Counted from the stretch's first letter, positions 1 through 8,391 are shown. The stretch is DNA of 38,622 nt from Pseudophaeobacter leonis (GCF_002087335.1 NZ_MWVJ01000035.1:1-38622), one strand, 5' to 3'. Notes: generated by a model from the sequence alone, not told the origin. Numbers and translations are program-made.

Positions 1-1
1 C

Positions 2-3000
2 TATACCGTGACGGCCACGGCTGTGGGAGGCAGCAGCCCCGCGAACACCTTTGCGCTGACCAATACCGTGGGAGCTGCGGCAACCCTTGCAGTAAGCGGC
101 GGTGGCGGACAGACGGCCACGGTCTCTACCGCCTTTGGAGCGGCGCTTGAAGCGCTGGTGACCGATGCGGGAGGCAACCCTGTCTCTGGCATAACGGTGA
201 ATTTTGCAGCTCCAGGCGCGGGCGCCTCAGCGGTGCTCTCTGCGGCCTCTGCGGTGACAAATGCCTCTGGTGTCGCCTCGGTGACGGCCACGGCCAATGC
301 CACGGCTGGAGGCTATTCAGTGACGGCGAGTTCGGCAGGGCTGGCGAATGCGAGTTTTGGCCTGACCAATGCTGCTGTGTCGTCCGGCAGTCTTGCGGTG
401 AGCACCGGGGACGGTCAGTCGACGGCGGTTTCTACCGCGTTTGGCACCGCGATTGCAGTGCTGGTGACGAATGGGAGCGGCAATCCTGCTTCTGGTGTGA
501 CGGTGAGCTTTTCGGCGCCGGGCGCGGGCGCCTCAGCGGTGCTGTCTGCCCCTAGTGCTGTGAGCAATGCGTCGGGGATCGCCTCGGTGACGGCCACGGC
601 CAATACTACGGTTGGATCCTATACTGTGACCGCGAGTGCTGCGGGCCGCGCGGATGCGAGCTTTGCTCTGACCAACACGGTTGGCGTGGCGGCGAATATC
701 GTCGTCAGCAGTGGCGACGGTCAGTCCGCGACGGTCTCTGACGGGTTTGGCACAGCACTGGCAGCACTGGTGACGGATGCGGCGGGCAATCCTATGGCGA
801 ATGGGACTGTCAGCTTTGCCGCCCCGGGTGCCGGGGCTTCGGCGGTGCTGTCTGCCGCTACCGCCGTGAGCGATGCTGCGGGGATAGCTGCGGTAACGGC
901 CACGGCGAACGCCACGGCTGGCAGCTACACTGTGACGGCAAGTGCTACTGGACTGGCGACGGGTGCGAGTTTTGGCCTGACCAACAGTGCTGGCGCAGCC
1001 GCCGGCTTCGCGGTGAGCACGGGAGATGGCCAGACGGCCGCGATTTCCACTGAGTTTGGCGCAGCCCTTACGGCCCTGGTGACAGATGCAGGCGGTTATC
1101 CTGTGTCTGGCGTGACCGTCAGTTTTGCAGCGCCCGGGTCCGGTGCCTCGGCGGTGCTGTCGGCATCTTCTGCCGTGAGCAACGCTGCTGGGATTGCTTC
1201 GGTGACGGCCACGGCCAATGCAACGCTTGGCAGCTATACTGTGACCGCACGTGCGTCAGGCTTTGCAGATGTGAATTTTGCGCTCACCAACAGCGCGGGC
1301 GTTGCGGCAAGCCTTGCGCTGAGCACTGGCGATAGTCAGTCGACGGAGATTTCAACCAGTTTTGATACCGCGCTTGCGGCGCTGGTGACGGATGCGGCCG
1401 GCAATCCTGTGCCCGGTGTGACGGTCAGCTTTGCCGCGCCAGGTGCCGGGGCCTCGGCGGAGCTCTCTGCGGCAACGGCGGTGACCAATGCTGCCGGGAT
1501 TGCCAAAGTCACAGCCAGTGCCAATGCAACAGTCGGCAGCTATACTGTGACGGCGCGTGTCAGCGGGCTCGTGGAGGTGAGTTATGCGCTGACCAACAGC
1601 GCCGGGGCTCCCGCCAATATAGCCGTGCGCCGAGGCGACAGTCAGACGGCAGAGATCGTCGCGGCCTTTGATACCGCACTGGCGGCGCTGGTGGCGGATG
1701 CGGGGGGGAACCCTGTCTCTGGTGTGACGGTGACATTTGTGGCACCTGCCTCCGGTGCCTCAGCGGTGCTGTCAGCCTCCACGGCCGTGACCAATGCCGC
1801 CGGGGTTGCCAGGGTGCAGGCAACAGCCAATGACGAGTTGGGCAGCTATACTGTAAGCGCCAGTGCAGCAGGATTGGCGGATGTGACCTATGCGCTGACC
1901 AATAAAATCGGCGCTGCGGCAAGGCTAAAGCGGCGCCGGGGCGACGGCCAGTCGACGACGATTCTGACCGAATTCGACAAGGCGCTTGCGGTGCGGGTCG
2001 TGGATGCCGGGGGCAACCCTGTTCGGGGTGTGACCGTGCGTTTTTCGGCACCTCAGTCCGGCGCCTCGGCGCAGCTTTCGCAGGAGACTGCCGTGAGCAA
2101 CCGGGCGGGTATTGCCAAGGTGAGAGCCACGGCCAATGAGACGGGGGGCGGCTATACTGTGACGGCCTCGGTCACGGGGGTCACGGGAGTGGCGGATTTG
2201 GCCTTTACGCTTACCAATATCGATGTCGAGGCCCCAACCGTGACACTGACAACCTCCGCGACCTCTGTCACGCCGGGAGAAAACTTTGATGTGACGGCGA
2301 CATTCTCGGAGCCGGTGATTGGGTTCAGTCTTGAGGATGTTGTGGTTGAAAACGGCAGGGCGGTCGCCCTTGCGGGGGCGGGGGCTGTCTACACGATTAC
2401 CATTCGGCCATCAGAGGGTGGAACGATCGGCGTTGCGATTGCCGGGGGGGTTGCAAATGATGATTCCGGCAATAGCAATGGCGCCTCTGGCATGCTGTCG
2501 ATCCAAACCGAAGATGCGGTCGAAACCAGCCGCATCATTAGCCAGTTTATCAATACCCGTGCCACGCAACTGATCAGCAATCAGCCCGATTTGACAGGGT
2601 TCTTGTCTGGTTTGGGAGGTGGGCATGCCAATCTGGCCGTCACCAGAGGCCGGGGCAACTTTGACATCTCTACCAATTTTGGCTCGCGGGTCTGGAGCCG
2701 GTTACAGGGGGCCGTGAGCACAGAGGGAACCAGCGACAGCATCTATGTTTTTGGAGCCATCGGCAGTCATTTCACCATCAATGAAAACCTGATTGTAGGC
2801 GGCATGCTCGAGTTTGACTACCTGGATCAGGACGACGGGGTGGCCAATGTAAAAGGCAAAGGCTGGCTGATCGGTCCCTATTTTGTCACCAAGTTCCCCG
2901 ACCGCGATGTTTTTGTCGAGGGGCGCCTGCTCTACGGTCAAAGCGCAAACGACGTTTCCCCGTTTGGGACCTATACGGATCGGGTGGACACCGAACGACT

Positions 3001-3436
3001 GCTGGCGCAGGTCAAGGTTTCCGGCTCAATGCTGTATGGCAAGACCACATGGATCCCCAACCTGCAGCTGACCTATACTTCGGACGAGCAGGAGGCCTAT
3101 CGCGACAGCGCGGGGAACCTCATTCCCAGCCAGGGTATTGCCTGGGGGCAGCTCAAGGCGGGGCTGGACTTTGAAAAGCCCATTGCGATGAGGCGCGGCA
3201 ATGGAGAGCTGCTGCTGACGGGTGGCCTCAGCGCCATTGGGAGCTCCAGCCGCTATTCCGGCAGCGCGGTTTCCACGCTTTCGGATGTGCAGGGCGGGCG
3301 CGCCCGGGCCGAGATTGGCCTCAGCTATGCCTTCGGGGATATGGGCGTTTTCCAGGTGGAGACCTTCTACGATGGCATCGGGATGAGCAATTATGAGAGC
3401 TATGGGCTGCAATTTGGCCTTGATCTGGCTTTCTGA
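2..3436 (+). CDS. Ig-like repeat surface protein with C-terminal autotransporter-type beta-barrel (5' end outside window)
   Basis: The reading frame is open at the left edge, so this is the C-terminal part, at least 1,144 residues, of a larger protein. It begins with the tail of one Ig-like repeat, followed by seven copies of a module of about 102 residues. Each copy has a GDGQ-type start, a LVTDAGGNPVSGV core, an APGAGASA segment, a TANAT..SYTVTA strand and an FALTN end. A different Ig-like domain (roughly residues 745-835, starting VEAPTVTL) follows. The last 300 or so residues show alternating polar and aromatic strands and end in Phe (LDLAF), as in outer-membrane barrels of the autotransporter type. 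The family usually exposes the repeats at the cell surface for adhesion or biofilm formation; that role is inferred. No signal peptide can be checked because the N-terminus is missing. Confidence 0.8.
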   Translation, partial: YTVTATAVGGSSPANTFALTNTVGAAATLAVSGGGGQTATVSTAFGAALEALVTDAGGNPVSGITVNFAAPGAGASAVLSAASAVTNASGVASVTATANATAGGYSVTASSAGLANASFGLTNAAVSSGSLAVSTGDGQSTAVSTAFGTAIAVLVTNGSGNPASGVTVSFSAPGAGASAVLSAPSAVSNASGIASVTATANTTVGSYTVTASAAGRADASFALTNTVGVAANIVVSSGDGQSATVSDGFGTALAALVTDAAGNPMANGTVSFAAPGAGASAVLSAATAVSDAAGIAAVTATANATAGSYTVTASATGLATGASFGLTNSAGAAAGFAVSTGDGQTAAISTEFGAALTALVTDAGGYPVSGVTVSFAAPGSGASAVLSASSAVSNAAGIASVTATANATLGSYTVTARASGFADVNFALTNSAGVAASLALSTGDSQSTEISTSFDTALAALVTDAAGNPVPGVTVSFAAPGAGASAELSAATAVTNAAGIAKVTASANATVGSYTVTARVSGLVEVSYALTNSAGAPANIAVRRGDSQTAEIVAAFDTALAALVADAGGNPVSGVTVTFVAPASGASAVLSASTAVTNAAGVARVQATANDELGSYTVSASAAGLADVTYALTNKIGAAARLKRRRGDGQSTTILTEFDKALAVRVVDAGGNPVRGVTVRFSAPQSGASAQLSQETAVSNRAGIAKVRATANETGGGYTVTASVTGVTGVADLAFTLTNIDVEAPTVTLTTSATSVTPGENFDVTATFSEPVIGFSLEDVVVENGRAVALAGAGAVYTITIRPSEGGTIGVAIAGGVANDDSGNSNGASGMLSIQTEDAVETSRIISQFINTRATQLISNQPDLTGFLSGLGGGHANLAVTRGRGNFDISTNFGSRVWSRLQGAVSTEGTSDSIYVFGAIGSHFTINENLIVGGMLEFDYLDQDDGVANVKGKGWLIGPYFVTKFPDRDVFVEGRLLYGQSANDVSPFGTYTDRVDTERLLAQVKVSGSMLYGKTTWIPNLQLTYTSDEQEAYRDSAGNLIPSQGIAWGQLKAGLDFEKPIAMRRGNGELLLTGGLSAIGSSSRYSGSAVSTLSDVQGGRARAEIGLSYAFGDMGVFQVETFYDGIGMSNYESYGLQFGLDLAF
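101..2240 (+). repeat. Seven in-frame tandem repeats of about 306 bp encoding Ig-like modules
   Basis: The GDGQ-type anchor of each unit falls near 101, 407, 713, 1022, 1328, 1634 and 1940, giving steps of 306 bp with one of 309. The units are similar at DNA level, notably in the stretch reading GTGACGGCCACGGCCAA. Units 1-4 are the most alike. Units 6-7 have diverged toward charged residues (RRGDSQ, KRRRGDGQ). Copy number in such arrays can vary by recombination and can be collapsed by short-read assembly. Confidence 0.85.
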
Positions 3437-3879
3437 TCTGTGACGCGCGAGCCTGGCCTGCCCCGGCCCCTGGCCTGCGCTGGACTGCGCTGATCTGGCG
3501 TCTGGTCTAGCATGGTCTCGCCGGACCGGTTTCAGCCTCAGGCGAGGTGCTGCGAGGGGTCGTATGCGTCACAGGCCGCGTGCCGCAGCGGTCGTTTGCC
3601 TTGCTTCTTCACGCCTCTGACGATGGCGCGGGGATCTCTCTGCAGCGTCTGCCTTGGCGCATCTTTCCGCAGACCTATCTTTCCACAGACCTACAGGCGA
3701 CCTACAGGCGGCGACAAAGGCGGGCGCGCAACAGCTGAATGTTCCGTCAAAGAGCCACTGCGTGCTGTCTTTGAAAGCAGCGGCAAACAGGACCACCACG
3801 CGATAGCACGACCAAACCACGCGATAGCACGACCAAAACGGGCCGCGAAATATATCCATGTCTTTTTGAGGGGGTGATT
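3437..3879. other. Non-coding gap between surface protein and tRNA-Ala
   Basis: This 443-bp gap has several short open frames on both strands, but none shows a recognisable domain or good start signal. It contains short GC-rich CTGG/CTGC repeats just after the stop codon, a CAGGCGACCTA-type duplication near 3690-3715, and a perfect 21-bp direct repeat at 3796-3837. No convincing terminator hairpin with a T run was seen for the surface protein. Confidence 0.5.
3796..3837. repeat. Perfect 21-bp tandem direct repeat (two copies)
   Basis: The 21-bp unit starting CCACGCGATAGCACGACC occurs twice back to back, at 3796-3816 and 3817-3837, without mismatch. It lies about 43 bp beyond the 3' end of the tRNA-Ala gene, on the side where tRNA-targeted elements usually insert. 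The repeat itself does not match the tRNA. Confidence 0.85.
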
Positions 3880-3955
3880 TGGTGGAGCCTAGGAGGATCG
3901 AACTCCTGACCTCCTGAATGCAAATCAGGCGCTCTCCCAGCTGAGCTAAGGCCCC
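3880..3955 (-). tRNA. tRNA-Ala (anticodon UGC)
   Basis: Read on the minus strand this folds as a full cloverleaf of 76 nt with an encoded CCA end. The acceptor stem GGGGCCT pairs with AGGCTCC with one G-U pair. The D arm is GCTC..GAGC, the anticodon stem CCTGA/TCAGG closes a TTTGCAT loop with anticodon TGC, and the T arm is AGGAG-TTCGATC-CTCCT. Alanine tRNA(UGC) is usually found inside rRNA operons; this copy stands alone with no rRNA in the window. Confidence 0.96.
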
Positions 3956-4075
3956 AAATCACTCCGCAAGATGTCAGGGCCAGCTGGCCAGTCCGTCTCG
4001 CGGTGTGAGGGTGATTTAAGGGACGATGAAGCGGGCCGCAAGAGGAAAATGCACCATCGTCTTGAGTTTTTTTGA

Positions 4076-4128
4076 CAAAAATCCCGCCGCGATCCCAAGG
4101 CAGCCAGATGGCTGCTTGGGAGGGGCGG
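4076..4128 (-). terminator. Probable intrinsic terminator of the FYDLN-acid gene
   Basis: Downstream of the minus-strand FYDLN gene an inverted repeat CCCAAGGCAGCC / GGCTGCTTGGG (4094-4120, one-base bulge) is extended by CCGCC/GGCGG. On the minus strand it is followed by a T5 run (AAAAA at 4077-4081 on the plus strand). Confidence 0.55.
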
Positions 4129-4145
4129 AACCGGTTTGTCAGATA

Positions 4146-4475
4146 TCAGGAATCGTCGTCGTTTGCAGCAACATCGGCGATTTCGTCGAGCGGCACGGTA
4201 TCCGCGTCATCGTCATCGTCGTCCAGCACATCATCGCCCAGATCCAGATCGACATCATCGTCATCGTCCAGAACAACGCTGTCGTCGTCACTGTCTTCTT
4301 TGGCTTTGGCGCTGGCTGCATCCGCGGCGTCGGCTTCGATCATCCGGCTCTTACCGGTGTTCAATGCGACGACCTCGCCCGTGTAGGGGCTAACGATCGG
4401 ATTTTTGTTCAGGTCGTAAAAGCGCTTGCCTGTGGTTGGGCAGACGCGCTTTACACCCCATTCTTCGTTGGGCAT
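4146..4475 (-). CDS. FYDLN-acid domain protein (TIGR02300 family)
   Basis: This 109-residue protein has a small N-terminal domain with the family signature: CPTTGKRFYDLNKNPIVSPY at about residues 12-31, then GEVV. A low-complexity acidic tail from about residue 60 is made almost wholly of Asp, Glu and Ala. The single CPTTGKRFYDLN motif resembles half of a zinc-ribbon knuckle. The family is widespread in alphaproteobacteria and has no established function. The start is ATG at 4475 with AAGGGGATC upstream as ribosome binding site. The gene stands alone, with a likely terminator just beyond its stop and the tRNA-Ala downstream on the same strand. Confidence 0.9.
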   Translation of the reverse strand: MPNEEWGVKRVCPTTGKRFYDLNKNPIVSPYTGEVVALNTGKSRMIEADAADAASAKAKEDSDDDSVVLDDDDDVDLDLGDDVLDDDDDDADTVPLDEIADVAANDDDS

Positions 4476-4575
4476 GTGGATCCCCTTGATTTACTGGTGA
4501 GTCATATCGACGATTCAGTTGCCTTGCCATATGAGGGGGGCACTGTCAAAGCCTTTGCCGTAAAGGGGCGCTGCC

Positions 4576-5262
4576 ATGAGCGCATATCACCTACCCGGAG
4601 ACCCGCCGGTCCCGCTTGTTCTGCGTCGTTCGGCGCGGGCAAAGCGGATCAGTCTGCGGATCTCGGCACTGGATGGGCGGGTGACGCTGACCCTGCCGAC
4701 GCGGCTGCCCGCCCGCGAAGCGCTGGCATTTGCCGCCGAGAAGGAAGACTGGATTCGCGACCATCTTGCCCGTCATCCAGAGGTGGTTGAGGTTGGATTC
4801 GGCTCGGAAATCACGGTTGAGGGCCGACTGCGGCTGGTGGTGCCGGGGCAGGCGCGTGGCGTGCGGCTGGGGCAAGACGAGATCGCAGTTGGCGGAAAAA
4901 GCCCGGCCAGATCGCTGGAGCGCTACCTAAAGGAGCTGGCACGCGACCGACTGGCGGCCGCCTCAGATCACTATGCAGCCCAGGTCGGGCGGGCATATGA
5001 AAAGCTGAGCCTGCGCGATACCCGCTCGCGCTGGGGCTCCTGCTCGTCTGCGGGGACATTGATGTACTCCTGGCGGCTGATGCTGGCCCCACCGGAGGTG
5101 CTTGCCTATGTGGCGGCGCATGAGGTGGCGCATCTGGTTGAGATGAACCACTCGGCTGACTTCTGGGCGGTGGTTGCCCAGCTCTATGGTGACAGTACCG
5201 ACCAGCGGCACTGGCTGCGGGCGGAAGGCGGGGCGCTGCATCGTTACCGGTTCGGACCCTGA
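4576..5262 (+). CDS. YgjP/SprT-like zinc metallopeptidase (DUF45 family)
   Basis: The 228-residue protein carries the zincin signature HEVAHL near residue 179, followed by NHSADFW, whose His would be the third zinc ligand. Before it comes the family hallmark SRWGSCSSAGTLMYSWRLMLAP. The N-terminal half (LRRSARAKRISLRIS...VTLTLPTR) matches the beta-rich YgjP region. Family members are small intracellular putative metalloproteases with no settled substrate. The ATG at 4576 is preceded by AAAGGGGCGCTGCC. The gene is divergent from the FYDLN gene, with about 100 bp between starts. It is complete. Confidence 0.88.
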   Translation: MSAYHLPGDPPVPLVLRRSARAKRISLRISALDGRVTLTLPTRLPAREALAFAAEKEDWIRDHLARHPEVVEVGFGSEITVEGRLRLVVPGQARGVRLGQDEIAVGGKSPARSLERYLKELARDRLAAASDHYAAQVGRAYEKLSLRDTRSRWGSCSSAGTLMYSWRLMLAPPEVLAYVAAHEVAHLVEMNHSADFWAVVAQLYGDSTDQRHWLRAEGGALHRYRFGP

Positions 5263-5296
5263 CAGGCCGCATTCTGAGGTTGACCCGCGTCTGATT

Positions 5297-5306
5297 TGTG
5301 ATCACA
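5297..5306. promoter_or_regulatory. Perfect palindrome upstream of the GntR regulator (possible operator)
   Basis: TGTGATCACA at 5297-5306 is a perfect 10-bp palindrome ending 9 bp before the ATG at 5316. FCD-type GntR regulators often bind short palindromes at their own promoter, so autorepression is possible. A GTG inside it (5298) could also open the frame, but a start embedded in the palindrome is less likely. Confidence 0.4.
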
Positions 5307-5315
5307 GCTAGACCT

Positions 5316-5984
5316 ATGTCCATTACAGCCAAACCCACCACTTCCTCATCCTCTTTGGATACCAATGTCTCGGCGCATGATCGGGTGTACCGGGCGCTCC
5401 GGGCCCGAATCATGTATGGCGATATCGGGCCGGGCGAGGCGCTGACGCTGCGCGGCATTGGTCGTGAATACGGTGTTTCAATGACGCCTGCGCGCGAATC
5501 CCTGCGCCGCCTGGTGGCCGAAGGCGCGCTCTCGCTGTCATCCTCTGGGCGGGTGGCAACGCCCGAGCTGAGCAATGAGCGGATTGAAGAGCTGGCAGCC
5601 CTGCGCGCCTTGCTGGAGGTGGAGCTGGCCAGTCGCGCCCTGCCGCGCGCCCATATGGCGCTGATTGACCGGCTGCAGAGCATCAACAATACCGTGGCGG
5701 AAATGGTCTCGAAGCGCGACGCTGTCGGCTATATCCGCACCAATCTTGAATTTCACCGCACGCTGTATCTGCGGGCACAGGCGCCTGCGATGCTGGCCAT
5801 GGCCGAAACCGTCTGGCTGCAACTGGGCCCCACCATGCGTGCGCTTTACGGGCGGCTGCGGCGCACCGATCCGCCGCAGAATCACCGGCTAATCATTGCC
5901 GCGCTCAAGGCGGGGGACGAGCCGGGCCTGCGCCTGGCTGTGCGTTCGGATGTGACACAGGGTTTGCGGCTGTTGGTCGTCTAG
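5316..5984 (+). CDS. GntR family transcriptional regulator, FCD (FadR-type) subfamily
   Basis: From ATG 5316 the protein has 222 residues. An N-terminal winged helix (VYRALRARIMYGDIGPGEAL ... GREYGVSMTPARESLRRLVAEGAL) is typical of GntR. The C-terminal all-helical FCD domain has the expected EELAALRALLEVELA and a metal/ligand-binding pattern (EFHRTLY, then NHRLIIAAL). Such proteins sense small organic acids and usually control a neighbouring catabolic gene. Here the next genes are the metallopeptidase upstream and convergent accA downstream, so no target is obvious. A palindrome lies just before the start. A start at GTG 5298 would add six residues. Confidence 0.88.
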   Translation: MSITAKPTTSSSSLDTNVSAHDRVYRALRARIMYGDIGPGEALTLRGIGREYGVSMTPARESLRRLVAEGALSLSSSGRVATPELSNERIEELAALRALLEVELASRALPRAHMALIDRLQSINNTVAEMVSKRDAVGYIRTNLEFHRTLYLRAQAPAMLAMAETVWLQLGPTMRALYGRLRRTDPPQNHRLIIAALKAGDEPGLRLAVRSDVTQGLRLLVV

Positions 5985-6003
5985 ATGCCGCAGGCGGCAT
6001 AGC

Positions 6004-6055
6004 GCTTGCGCTGCCCATTGTCTGACAGAGCTTGCGCCGCCCATTGTCTGACAGA
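6004..6055. repeat. 26-bp tandem direct repeat (two copies, one mismatch)
   Basis: Units at 6004-6029 and 6030-6055 share GCTTGCG(C/T..)GCCCATTGTCTGACAGA. A shorter third echo, GCCTGACAGAAA, follows and merges into the terminator. The repeat lies 20 bp after the GntR stop codon. Confidence 0.85.
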
Positions 6056-6066
6056 AAAGCCTGACA

Positions 6067-6110
6067 GAAAAAGCCCGGCTCCTGTGAAGGGTCCGGGCTG
6101 TCTTTTTGTC
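6067..6110. terminator. Bidirectional intrinsic terminator between GntR gene and accA
   Basis: AGCCCGG (6072-6078) pairs with CCGGGCT (6093-6099). AAAAA precedes the stem and GTCTTTTTGTC follows it, so the stem has a T run on both strands and can serve the two convergent genes. Confidence 0.8.
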
Positions 6111-6173
6111 AGGTGGGACGTTCAGTTCCAGTATTTAGTCCCAGTTCAGCGTCGGCGCTTTCTCAGGTCGGCG

Positions 6174-7136
6174 TCAGGCCGCAAGCCCTTTGGAGCCGAT
6201 GTCGAGGAATTTTTGACGACGATCCTTGATCAGCTCGGCGCTGGACTGGCCCTTGAGCTCGTCCAGCATGTCCTGAATGGAGGCTCCGACCGAGGCCATG
6301 GCGGCCTTGGCATCGCGGTGGGCACCGCCGAGGGGCTCTGGGATGATCCGCTCAATGACGGCAAGCTCTTTCAGGTTCTGCGCGGTGAGACGCAGAGCCT
6401 CAGCGGCCTCGCGCATTTTCTCGGCATCCTTCCACAGGATCGAGGCACAGCCCTCAGGGGAGATCACCGAATAGACGGCATGTTCCAGCATGGCAACGCG
6501 GTTGGCAGTGGCAAAGGCCACAGCGCCACCAGAGCCGCCTTCACCGATGATCACCGAAATAACCGGCACGCCAATTTTCAGGCTCATCTCGGTGGAGCGC
6601 GCAATCGCCTCGGACTGGCCGCGCTCTTCGGCACCCTTGCCGGGGTAGGCGCCAGTGGTATCAACCAGAGTGATAACCGGCAGACCAAAGCGGTCGGCCA
6701 TCTCCATCAGGCGCACGGCCTTGCGATAGCCTTCGGGGCGCGCCATGCCAAAATTGTGCAGGATGCGCGCCTTGGTGTCTGACCCTTTTTCGTGGCCAAT
6801 AACCATCACCGGCTGGTCGTTGAACCGGGCCAGCCCGCCCATGACGGCGAGGTCATCGGCAAAGTTGCGATCGCCTGCCAGCGGCGTGTATTCAGTGAAC
6901 AGCGCATCAATATAGTCGCGGCAATGGGGCCGCTCGGGGTGACGCGCCACCTGGCATTTGCGCCAGGGGGTGAGATCTTTGTACAGATCCTTCAGCAGCT
7001 GCACCGCCTTGATGTCAAGCGCTGCGGCCTCATCAGCCACATCCATCTCTTCGTTGGCGCGGGCCAGAGCGCGCAGCTCTTCTGCCTTGCCTTCGATTTC
7101 AGCCAGTGGTTTTTCAAATTCCAGGTACTGTGTCAT
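6174..7136 (-). CDS. accA: Acetyl-CoA carboxylase carboxyltransferase subunit alpha
   Basis: The 320-residue product matches AccA over its full length. The N-terminus is [21 protein letters not shown], then [21 protein letters not shown], the glycine-rich [34 protein letters not shown], and the oxyanion-hole segment [15 protein letters not shown]. With AccD it transfers carboxyl from carboxybiotin to acetyl-CoA, making malonyl-CoA, the first committed step of fatty-acid synthesis, in the cytoplasm. ATG 7136 is chosen over the adjacent GTG 7139 because GGCGAGG sits at better spacing. The gene is monocistronic here and convergent with the GntR gene through a shared terminator. Confidence 0.96.
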   Translation of the reverse strand: MTQYLEFEKPLAEIEGKAEELRALARANEEMDVADEAAALDIKAVQLLKDLYKDLTPWRKCQVARHPERPHCRDYIDALFTEYTPLAGDRNFADDLAVMGGLARFNDQPVMVIGHEKGSDTKARILHNFGMARPEGYRKAVRLMEMADRFGLPVITLVDTTGAYPGKGAEERGQSEAIARSTEMSLKIGVPVISVIIGEGGSGGAVAFATANRVAMLEHAVYSVISPEGCASILWKDAEKMREAAEALRLTAQNLKELAVIERIIPEPLGGAHRDAKAAMASVGASIQDMLDELKGQSSAELIKDRRQKFLDIGSKGLAA

Positions 7137-7262
7137 CACGCCTCGCCTGCACGGTTTGAGGGCTATATGGCCTTCTGTGTGTTCAGATGCAACTGTGCGC
7201 CGTGCCTTGGGTCAACAGAAACCCGCTTGCCCGGCTGTAGGGACACCCGAGGACAGCGGCAG

Positions 7263-7859
7263 CTATTGCGGCCAGATCACCGGGTATAGCGAGGCAACCA
7301 GCAGCAGCGCCATCAGCCAGTTGAACAGCGTCAGGCGGCGGGGATTGGTCAAAAACCGCGCCATTTGCTGGCCCAGAATGGTCCAGGACCCCACCGAAGG
7401 CAGGTTGATGGCGCCAAAAACTGCCGCCACAAGCAGGATCGCCCCCAGGGTCTGGTCTGGTGTGTAGGCACTGATCGCTGTCAGCGCCATCGCCCAGGCC
7501 TTTGGATTGACCCATTGAAAGGCTGCCGCCTGCAGAAATGTCATTGGGGTGCCAGAGGCGCCAGAGGCCTCAGCCGGACCGGCATTGGCAATCTTCCAGG
7601 CGAGATACAGCAGATAGAGCACCGAGGTGACCTTTAGCACCGTATAGCTGAGCGGGACGGCGTCAAAGATCTGTACCAGCCCGGCCCCCACCAGAATCAC
7701 CATAAAGACAAAGCCAAGCGCCACCCCCAGCATATGCGGAATGGTGAGGCGAAAGCCAAAATTGGCCCCCGAGGCCATCAGCATCAGATTGTTCGGCCCC
7801 GGCGTGATCGACGAGACAAAGGCGAAGAGCGCAAGCCCGAGGAAGAGTTCATAAGTCAT
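7263..7859 (-). CDS. LysE/RhtB family amino-acid exporter
   Basis: The 198-residue membrane protein has about six hydrophobic segments and the family motif SSITPGPNNLMLMASGANFGFR at its N-terminus. AFQWVNPKAWAMAL lies near the middle. It probably exports amino acids or close derivatives; the substrate cannot be read from sequence. The frame stays open well upstream, but homology begins at ATG 7859 (MTYELFLGLALFAF). A divergent Lrp/AsnC regulator starts 72 bp away, a common pairing in which the regulator senses an amino acid and controls the exporter. Confidence 0.9.
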   Translation of the reverse strand: MTYELFLGLALFAFVSSITPGPNNLMLMASGANFGFRLTIPHMLGVALGFVFMVILVGAGLVQIFDAVPLSYTVLKVTSVLYLLYLAWKIANAGPAEASGASGTPMTFLQAAAFQWVNPKAWAMALTAISAYTPDQTLGAILLVAAVFGAINLPSVGSWTILGQQMARFLTNPRRLTLFNWLMALLLVASLYPVIWPQ

Positions 7860-7890
7860 GCGGTGAAACTGACGCGCTATTGAGGGAATG

Positions 7891-7928
7891 AAATTGCGTT
7901 TTTGAGCGTTATCTGCAATTTTGCGCAA
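7891..7928. promoter_or_regulatory. Divergent promoter region with inverted repeats, probable Lrp-type operator
   Basis: AAATTGC (7891-7897) and GCAATTT (7915-7921) form a perfect 7-bp inverted repeat with a 17-bp spacer. It is followed by the palindrome TTGCGCAA (7921-7928) right before the regulator's ATG. AT-rich dyads of this kind in a divergent lrp-lysE gap fit Lrp/AsnC binding. Confidence 0.5.
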
Positions 7929-7931
7929 CAA

Positions 7932-8384
7932 ATGGCAAAGAATGACCGCATAAACCAGCAGATATTGCAGCAGCTGACGCGCGACGGGCGCATCAGCAAT
8001 CTTGAACTGGCCGACCGGGTGGGGCTGTCGCCCTCGGCCTGTCTGCGCCGGGTGCAGGATCTTGAGCGCGCAGGCGTCATTACCGGCTACCGCGCCGTGC
8101 TGAACCGCGAGGCCATGGGGGCGGGCTTTGTCACCTATATTGGCGTTGGTCTGGGCGAACATACCAAAGAAGCGCAAAAGGCCTTTGAGCGTGCGATGGA
8201 CGAGGCGGTCGAGGTGGTGGAGTGCCACAATATCACCGGCACCATCGAATACCTGTTGCGGGTCGAATGCGCCGATCTGCCGAGCTACAAACGCTTTCAC
8301 ACCGATATTCTGGGCACTTCGCCCTTTGTCGCCGCGATCACCACCTATGTGGTGATGGGCTCGCCCAAGGATCTGCGCAGCTAG
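7932..8384 (+). CDS. Lrp/AsnC family transcriptional regulator (next to LysE exporter)
   Basis: From ATG 7932 the protein has 150 residues. An N-terminal helix-turn-helix (DRINQQILQQLTRDGRISNLELADRVGLSPSACLRRVQDLE) is followed by the RAM/AsnC ligand domain (GFVTYIGVGLGEHTKEAQKAFE ... ECHNITGTIEYLLRVECADL). The length and layout are standard for the family. A TTG start at 7902 would add ten residues with no homology, so ATG 7932 is preferred. It is divergent from the LysE gene with inverted repeats between them. Its 3' end faces the racemase-like gene with only 7 bp between the two. Confidence 0.92.
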   Translation: MAKNDRINQQILQQLTRDGRISNLELADRVGLSPSACLRRVQDLERAGVITGYRAVLNREAMGAGFVTYIGVGLGEHTKEAQKAFERAMDEAVEVVECHNITGTIEYLLRVECADLPSYKRFHTDILGTSPFVAAITTYVVMGSPKDLRS

Positions 8385-8391
8385 GCAGGTG

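Noticed and set aside
1..2051. Series of minus-strand open frames (62-163 residues) inside the Ig-like repeats
   Set aside because: They recur once per repeat unit and mirror the Ala/Val/Thr-rich plus-strand codons. They have no start signals and no homology.
3512..3877. Open frames in the gap before tRNA-Ala, up to 121 residues
   Set aside because: They cross direct repeats, use no clear ribosome site, and overlap on both strands without any recognisable domain.
4026..4790. 254-residue plus-strand frame opposite the FYDLN-acid gene
   Set aside because: The FYDLN signature and acidic tail are on the minus strand, and the frame collides with the metallopeptidase gene.
5297..5306. Reading TGTGATCACA as a CRP/FNR site
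   Set aside because: CRP sites need a six-base spacer between TGTGA and TCACA; here the arms touch, so a GntR-type operator is likelier.
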